Source: Gnetum montanum
Lineage: Eukaryota; Streptophyta; Gnetopsida; Gnetales; Gnetaceae
Assembly (NCBI GenBank): GCA_015680685.1
Contig: MNCI01010007.1
Coordinates: 157,558-221,557 of the forward strand
Direction of reading: 5' to 3'
DNA: 64,000 bases
Position 1 is the first letter of the stretch, and each line of letters starts with the position of its first letter. This document shows, piece after piece, positions 59,727 through 64,000 of the stretch. Under the pieces are notes generated by a model that did no database searches, was not told where the DNA came from, and worked only from the letters and a program-made list of their open reading frames with translations. The position numbers and the translations under genes were made by a program.

Positions 59727-60102
59727 CCTACTTAGCACACTTAGCTAAACTAAGTCCCTAGCAACGGTGCCAATGATGAGCAGTGGATATACCCTATGCC
59801 TAACCATACAAAGTATAAGCATGTACTAGCAATCTAGTTGAATTCCACAAACTTAGTTCCTGAGTTTGCTCATAATCAAAACTATGAATCAAGAGGTAAT
59901 GGGATCATTGTCTTCCTACTTAGCACACTTAGCTAAACTAAGTCCCTAGCAATGGTACCAATGATGAGCAATGAATATACCCTATGCCTAACCATACAAA
60001 TTATAAGCATGTACTAGCAATCTAGTCGAATTCCACAAACTTAGTTCCTAAGTTTGCCCATAATCAAAACTATGAATCAAGAGGTAATGGGATCGTTGTC
60101 TT
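59727..60102. repeat. 188-bp tandem duplication of the LTR/primer-site junction in element C
   Basis: CCTACTTAGC, the primer site and the LTR start recur 188 bases apart: CCTACTTAGC at 59727 and 59915, TGATGAG at 59774 and 59962. The junction at 59911-59920 fuses the LTR word TCTTCCTAACT with the leader word CCTACTTAGC, so a short shared word marks the breakpoint. Confidence 0.88.
59755..59772 (-). other. Element C primer binding site (tRNA-Asp type), first copy
   Basis: TGGCACCGTTGCTAGGGA on the - strand, two transitions from the complement of the tRNA-Asp 3' end as I recall it. A second, more degraded copy (TGGTACCATTGCTAGGGA) lies at 59943-59960 because of the 188-bp duplication. Confidence 0.8.
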
Positions 60103-60837
60103 CCTAACTCACACATGTGTTATCTGTGCATATGGCTAAGTGTGGATTGAGGCTTATGATATTTATTTTTGTTGTATTTTTATATATTTTTATCCTAAGT
60201 GTGAGGTGAATAAACAAAGGTTTAATGATTAACTATTTAACTACTCATCTATTCTAGTGACTAACTATTCTAACATAAGTAGTTATTCCCACTTACCGTA
60301 CACATCCCAAACTAGTCTTAACGCTACTAGGTTATCAAGTGATGATTATTGGGCATACCAAATGACCACTACTGAGTTTTCCAACCACTATATATTATGC
60401 TCAAAGTGGTCATACTTATGTATTCATGATTAAATGCATTAATTACTTAAGATGAGGAATGTAAAGTGCATGAAAAGTAAAATGCAAATAAGAAAGATTA
60501 AACTATCTAAGTGCTACAATGAATGTCAAAAATTTCATCTTTATTATCGATTACACCAATGCGTTCGGGTACATGATGCTTAAATAAAGATCCATACAAT
60601 CTCTTAAATTCACACCACAAGCACTCAAAAGAAAATATTACAACTCTAGAGAAATCAAACTACAAGAGCTTTGCTACACTATGGACTTAACATACCATAA
60701 ATGTAGTTGGTGCATGTATTTATATAGGCTTTGCCTACATCAACATCGACGCATGTCACCCTGTGTCAAGGGGATGCATCAATGATGTTGTGTTGATGCA
60801 TGCCTATTGACACAGCCTATCTTATGACACTTTATCA
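59774..60837 (-). mobile_element. Element C 5' LTR (including the junction duplication)
   Basis: From the outer TGATGAG at 59774 to CTTTATCA at 60837 is 1064 bp; from the inner TGATGAG at 59962 it is 876 bp, close to the 864 bp of the other LTR. TATA box TATTTATATAG is at 60717-60727 (+ strand text) and GCATCA/GATGCATC repeats are at 60739-60815. Confidence 0.9.
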
Positions 60838-60842
60838 AATAG

Positions 60843-61439
60843 TAACTATTTTAAGACTTATTTCATGTCTTATACTTAACCATTAGATATATAGTAGAGA
60901 ATAAATCATTCCTGAAACTTCCACAACTATGCATGTTATAGTGCCTCTCTCTACATCACATCTTTGCGCATGCTTTGCCTAATAATGAAATTGTTGAATA
61001 ACACTTCATCAGTAACTTACACACTCATGTAAGTTATCAATAAGAGTTAAAATACCCTAAAATCAACTAGTTAAAAAGTTATTCCTTATGTCATAGTTAA
61101 CCACTATAACATTAGTAGAATAAATCATTCTAGTAACATCAACGACCATGAAGATTAAGAAACATAATTTTTATATATTATTACTCTTCACAAATGATCT
61201 AAACATTATTCATATACATAGGATTAACATCAACAACCATGGAGATCAAGAAACATAAAGTTTATATGTTATTACTCTTCATCAAATAATCTAAACATTA
61301 TTCATATACATAGGATGTACAAGATGATGAACCTAATGGTCATAAGGTAAGTATAATTGTGCAATGAGGTTACTATTTATATAATAGTTCCAATTTTATA
61401 CTTTCTGTGCATTGATGATTCTATTTTTCAGTTTATTAG
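60843..61439. other. AT-rich spacer between elements C and F
   Basis: About 600 bases with no gene. It holds two tandem copies of a 91-bp sequence (61135-61225 and 61226-61315) beginning AACATCAACRACCATGRAGAT and differing at a handful of positions. Confidence 0.75.
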
Positions 61440-62287
61440 TGATGAGTGGCAAGATACCCCTACACTCAACCATACGAAACGAGCATAGCACGCGCGATCC
61501 GGTCGAACTCCACAGACAGACTAGTTGTGACACCTAGACAGTTAGCCTTAGGTCACAGCTTGCTGTCTTCCCACCTGGACTAGTATTATATTTGTCACAT
61601 ATGGTTTAGTCCAGAGTGAGGTGTATGATGAATTCCTAATTCTAATGCTACTCCTGAAGGCAGTGGAAAATAATATTTAACTAAGCTAAGCTAGGAGGAA
61701 AAGGGTAAGAAAATCTAATCTAGCCTAAGTGCGACGAGCAACCGATTCCTTGATCAACTGTACACATCTTGGACCTCGTGCATGACTACCACTGGGATTA
61801 CCAAGCGTAGATCCTAGATACGCCACTGGGCTACCAAGTAGTCACACTTAAATGCTCATAACCAAGTCGTACTCGTTCTGTGTTCTAGGAGTTTAAGGGT
61901 GAGAGAGAGAAAACAATAAATAACATTAAATAAATAAACAAATAAATAAATAACAAAGTGAATGCTGCAATGATGAAGTGATCTCGATCTTTATTGTCGG
62001 TCATGTGCGTGTCCAAGTACGTCACACTCGAATAGAGACACCGTACAATTACATTCACCACACTTCGGGCAGACACGGAAAAATAATCTAACTCTAGAGG
62101 GATCAAACTACCAGAGCTTCGCTACTTCTAACTCCTAATTGCCAAACAAGGGAGAGTTGCGTCTTATTTATAGATATGGCAATGGACTGTGATATCACAT
62201 ACGCATTATCGTAGGGAAAACGCGATATCACGTACGCGATATCACGGGGGATGCGATATCACGGCCTATGCGAATCGCATCTCATCA
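61440..62287 (-). mobile_element. Element F 3' LTR
   Basis: 848 bp, TGATGAGTGG...CGCATCTCATCA. TATA (CTATAAATAA on -) is at 62164-62173. GCGATATCACG-type palindromes are at 62186-62285. Confidence 0.85.
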
Positions 62288-62298
62288 TATCCCCACGA
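62288..62298 (-). other. Element F polypurine tract
   Basis: CGTGGGGATA on the - strand directly before the LTR, aligned with that of B. Confidence 0.6.
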
Positions 62299-62458
62299 CT
62301 GAATAAAAACTCGTCCTTGAGTTACAAGGAGAACAAGCTTCATTGATTACACAGTGGATAGGTATGGGATTATTAACTGGAAAAACAAAAAAAGGAAATG
62401 ATGCCGCAATGTGGGAAGACACAACACAGAAAAAATGCTACACTATAAAAAACGGAAC

Positions 62459-64000
62459 TCATGTAGTTCCTGGTGGCGGTGGCTCCTCAATGGATGCTTT
62501 CCCTTTGTCACGTGCTCCAAGCTTTGAAGGTTGACGACGTTAAAGAATGGCTTGGAGCTTCTCCTCTTCAGTCTGAGGGTCATGTTCCATCCATGCTAAT
62601 GTTTTGATATTTAACGGAGTCAACACCTCCCACAGACAGGGTAGTTGCGGAAACATCTGATTAGCCTTGACATACCATGCTTCGAACACCCGTCATTCCT
62701 CTTCATAGGCTTTGGCTTTGTCTTTGTATTTATGAAGCTCTGTTAGCCATTGAGCCAAGTCAGTTGCAACATCTTTCTGTCCCTGGTAGCTTTCTTTTAC
62801 CACCGCAAGTTTCTCAGCCAGCTTCTTGCGCTCTACAAATTCTGCTTCATATTTGATATGGGTGGAAGCTACCTACTACTCGAGCTCTGACCTCGGGTGT
62901 CCTGCTGTTAACATGGCCAGGTTGGCATATCTAAGGTTTGCCAACTCCATGTATTCAGTCAAGTCTTGGATCTACAGGTCCCGGTTCTTAATTCCGCTTA
63001 GTGGGCGAAGGCATAAGTGTCCAATATGGCCCTCCAATCAGTGTGCTGAGCACTGATGTTGTTGATTTGAGCCTTGGCCATATGGATCTCCTTCTCTAGG
63101 ATTTGTTTGTACATCCCCACCTGATCACGGAAAGGCTCCTTCAACTTCTCGTGTCATTTAGCCTCATTCTGCCACGCGCTTATCTCGATGATTGATTTTT
63201 GGTGAATAGCGTGTACCTTCTCCATTGAGAGGGTTCAATTTTCTCTGGCTAAATGGCTTACATTTCGGTTGACCCGAATGAACTGTTCTCGCAACTGATG
63301 AAAGTGTTCATCGAGAACATTCTTTTGTTTCTCCACAGAAGTCAACCGAAGGTTATCTGCAACCAACTGCTTATTCTCTTCTTCTAAGGCCTTGAGTGCC
63401 TTAAGATGCACATGAGTTTGCACTTGTGCTGTGAAGGCATCCCAAGTGGCCATCTCCTTTTCTTCTGCCACCTTCTTATTTTCTGTAATTAACTTTGTTA
63501 ATTGCTCAGTTCTGAAAATTTCTAGCTGGTCTGCAGGAATGAATTGTAGAGGATCCCGCTGTGCTGCTTGTAAGGCTACGAGCTACTCTTGTAGTTTCTG
63601 CACTTCAACTTCAGCATGCTCTGCCCTTACTTCAGATATGGCTAGCTTCCCCTTGGTGGAAATGAGGTCTGATTGAATTACCGTTACATCCTAGGGGATG
63701 TCAAACAAGGACGTCAAAACTTGCCCTGTTTGTAGCAATCGATTTAGCACATCCTCATGTTCCGCAGGAGTCATTGAGGTTCCGGCAAGAGTTTGAGCAT
63801 CCCGTGCTCCTGAAAGATCTACCAGTGGCACAACAGGTACATTGAAAGATTCTTTAATATGGTCAGCGACCACTTCAACAGCTCCCGTGGCATCCTGGTG
63901 TTGCAAGACCCTCACAGTGGCCCCTTCACCAGTCTCTAACTGCACTTGAAAAATGTCACATTTCCTGAGATCTATTGTGACCATCTACTTTCCCCTCCTC
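62459..64000 (-). pseudogene. Element F ORF3: unknown coiled-coil-rich protein, 5' end outside window
   Basis: Homologue of element C ORF3. On the - strand one frame runs from 63984 to about 63000 and, after one frameshift, on to TGA at 62461-62459, ending GKASIEEPPPPGTT. Segments in order: a mixed N-terminal part (VQLETGEGATVRVL, GAVEVVADHIKESF, SGARDAQTL), LFDIP, a long heptad-like region (LKALKALEEENKQLVADN, VLDEHFHQLREQFIRV), MELANLRYANLAML, and VFEAWYVKANQMFPQLPCLW. Stops are TAG, TGA and TAA where CAG, CGA and CAA would fit. ATG at 63984 follows a TAG, but alignment with C suggests ORF3 extends upstream. No membrane segment is seen. Function unknown. Confidence 0.72.

Larger units (their letters stand above)
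37461..60837 (-). mobile_element. Element C: Athila-like Ty3/gypsy retrotransposon with an extra ORF3, split by element B
   Basis: Outer element on the - strand with LTR ends TGATGAGTAG...ACTTCATCA (left) and ...ACTTTATCA (right), and a perfect target duplication AATAG at 37456-37460 and 60838-60842. Order on -: 5' LTR, tRNA-Asp-type primer site, gag (59600-57000), protease (to about 56370), insertion of element B (46289-56364), RT, RNase H, integrase (46283-43300), noncoding region with an LTR-like promoter module, ORF3 (41341-38546), polypurine tract, 3' LTR. Without B it is about 13.3 kb, long for the type because of ORF3. Confidence 0.93.
61440..64000 (-). mobile_element. Element F: Athila-like retrotransposon, 3' part only
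   Basis: The left (3') LTR is 61440-62287, followed by a polypurine tract and an ORF3 homologous to that of element C. The remainder lies beyond the window, so gag, pol and the target duplication cannot be checked (left flanking 5-mer is ATTAG). The LTR start TGATGAGTGGCAAGATACCCC and its layout match the B, C and D families. It is less AT-rich than its neighbours. Confidence 0.85.

Noticed and set aside
63431-63676. Cys/Ser-rich 81-codon frame on +
   Set aside because: It is antisense to ORF3 of element F, which has a colinear homologue in element C.

Overview
This is plant nuclear DNA, AT-rich and made almost entirely of decayed LTR retrotransposons. No intact host gene, tRNA or rRNA gene was recognised. 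The pol and gag fragments are Ty3/gypsy type. Two lineages can be told apart: an Athila-like group (RT box FMDDFSxYG, a VQEGxVLGHKI-type motif, a primer site complementary to plant tRNA-Asp) and a Tat/Ogre-like group (second RNase H, YVDD, CX3HX4HX4C-type gag knuckle). This points to a vascular plant, probably one with a large, methylated, repeat-rich genome; the species cannot be named.

Layout. 1-1500: the 3' end of a Tat-like pol on the + strand. 1601-1692: a CT microsatellite. 5213-5830: a degenerate ~138-bp tandem repeat. 7789-12920: a ~77-bp (dimer ~154-bp) minisatellite array split by two solo LTRs, one of 1079 bp (8106-9184, TSD TGTTA) and one of 2011 bp (10573-12583, TSD CTTAG). 13962-35410: Athila-like element D on the - strand. 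A full-length Tat-like element E (22200-33915, TSD GTCCC) sits inside D's gag. 37461-60837: Athila-like element C on the - strand (TSD AATAG). A full-length Athila-like element B (46289-56364, TSD CATGT) sits between C's protease and reverse transcriptase. 61440-64000: the 3' LTR and 3' part of a related element F on the - strand, running out of the window.

Within the elements the order on the - strand is 5' LTR, primer site, gag, protease, RT, RNase H, integrase, 3' noncoding, polypurine tract, 3' LTR. All coding regions are pseudogenes, broken mostly by stops that look like C-to-T (or complementary G-to-A) changes. Element E pol keeps one frame of 1166 codons from ATG to final stop.

The most unusual features are these. 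(1) A long non-env-looking, coiled-coil-rich ORF3 lies between pol and the 3' LTR in C and F and is absent from B and D. In C it is preceded, in the same order and orientation, by a TATA box plus GATGCATC repeats that copy the promoter module of C's own LTR. (2) The U3 of every family is filled with a family-specific set of short palindromes. (3) Element E has an Ogre-like noncoding spacer with tandem repeats between protease and RT. (4) The U5/primer-site junction of C is duplicated. (5) Two of the four isolated single-N positions are flanked by perfect short duplications and look like assembly joins.
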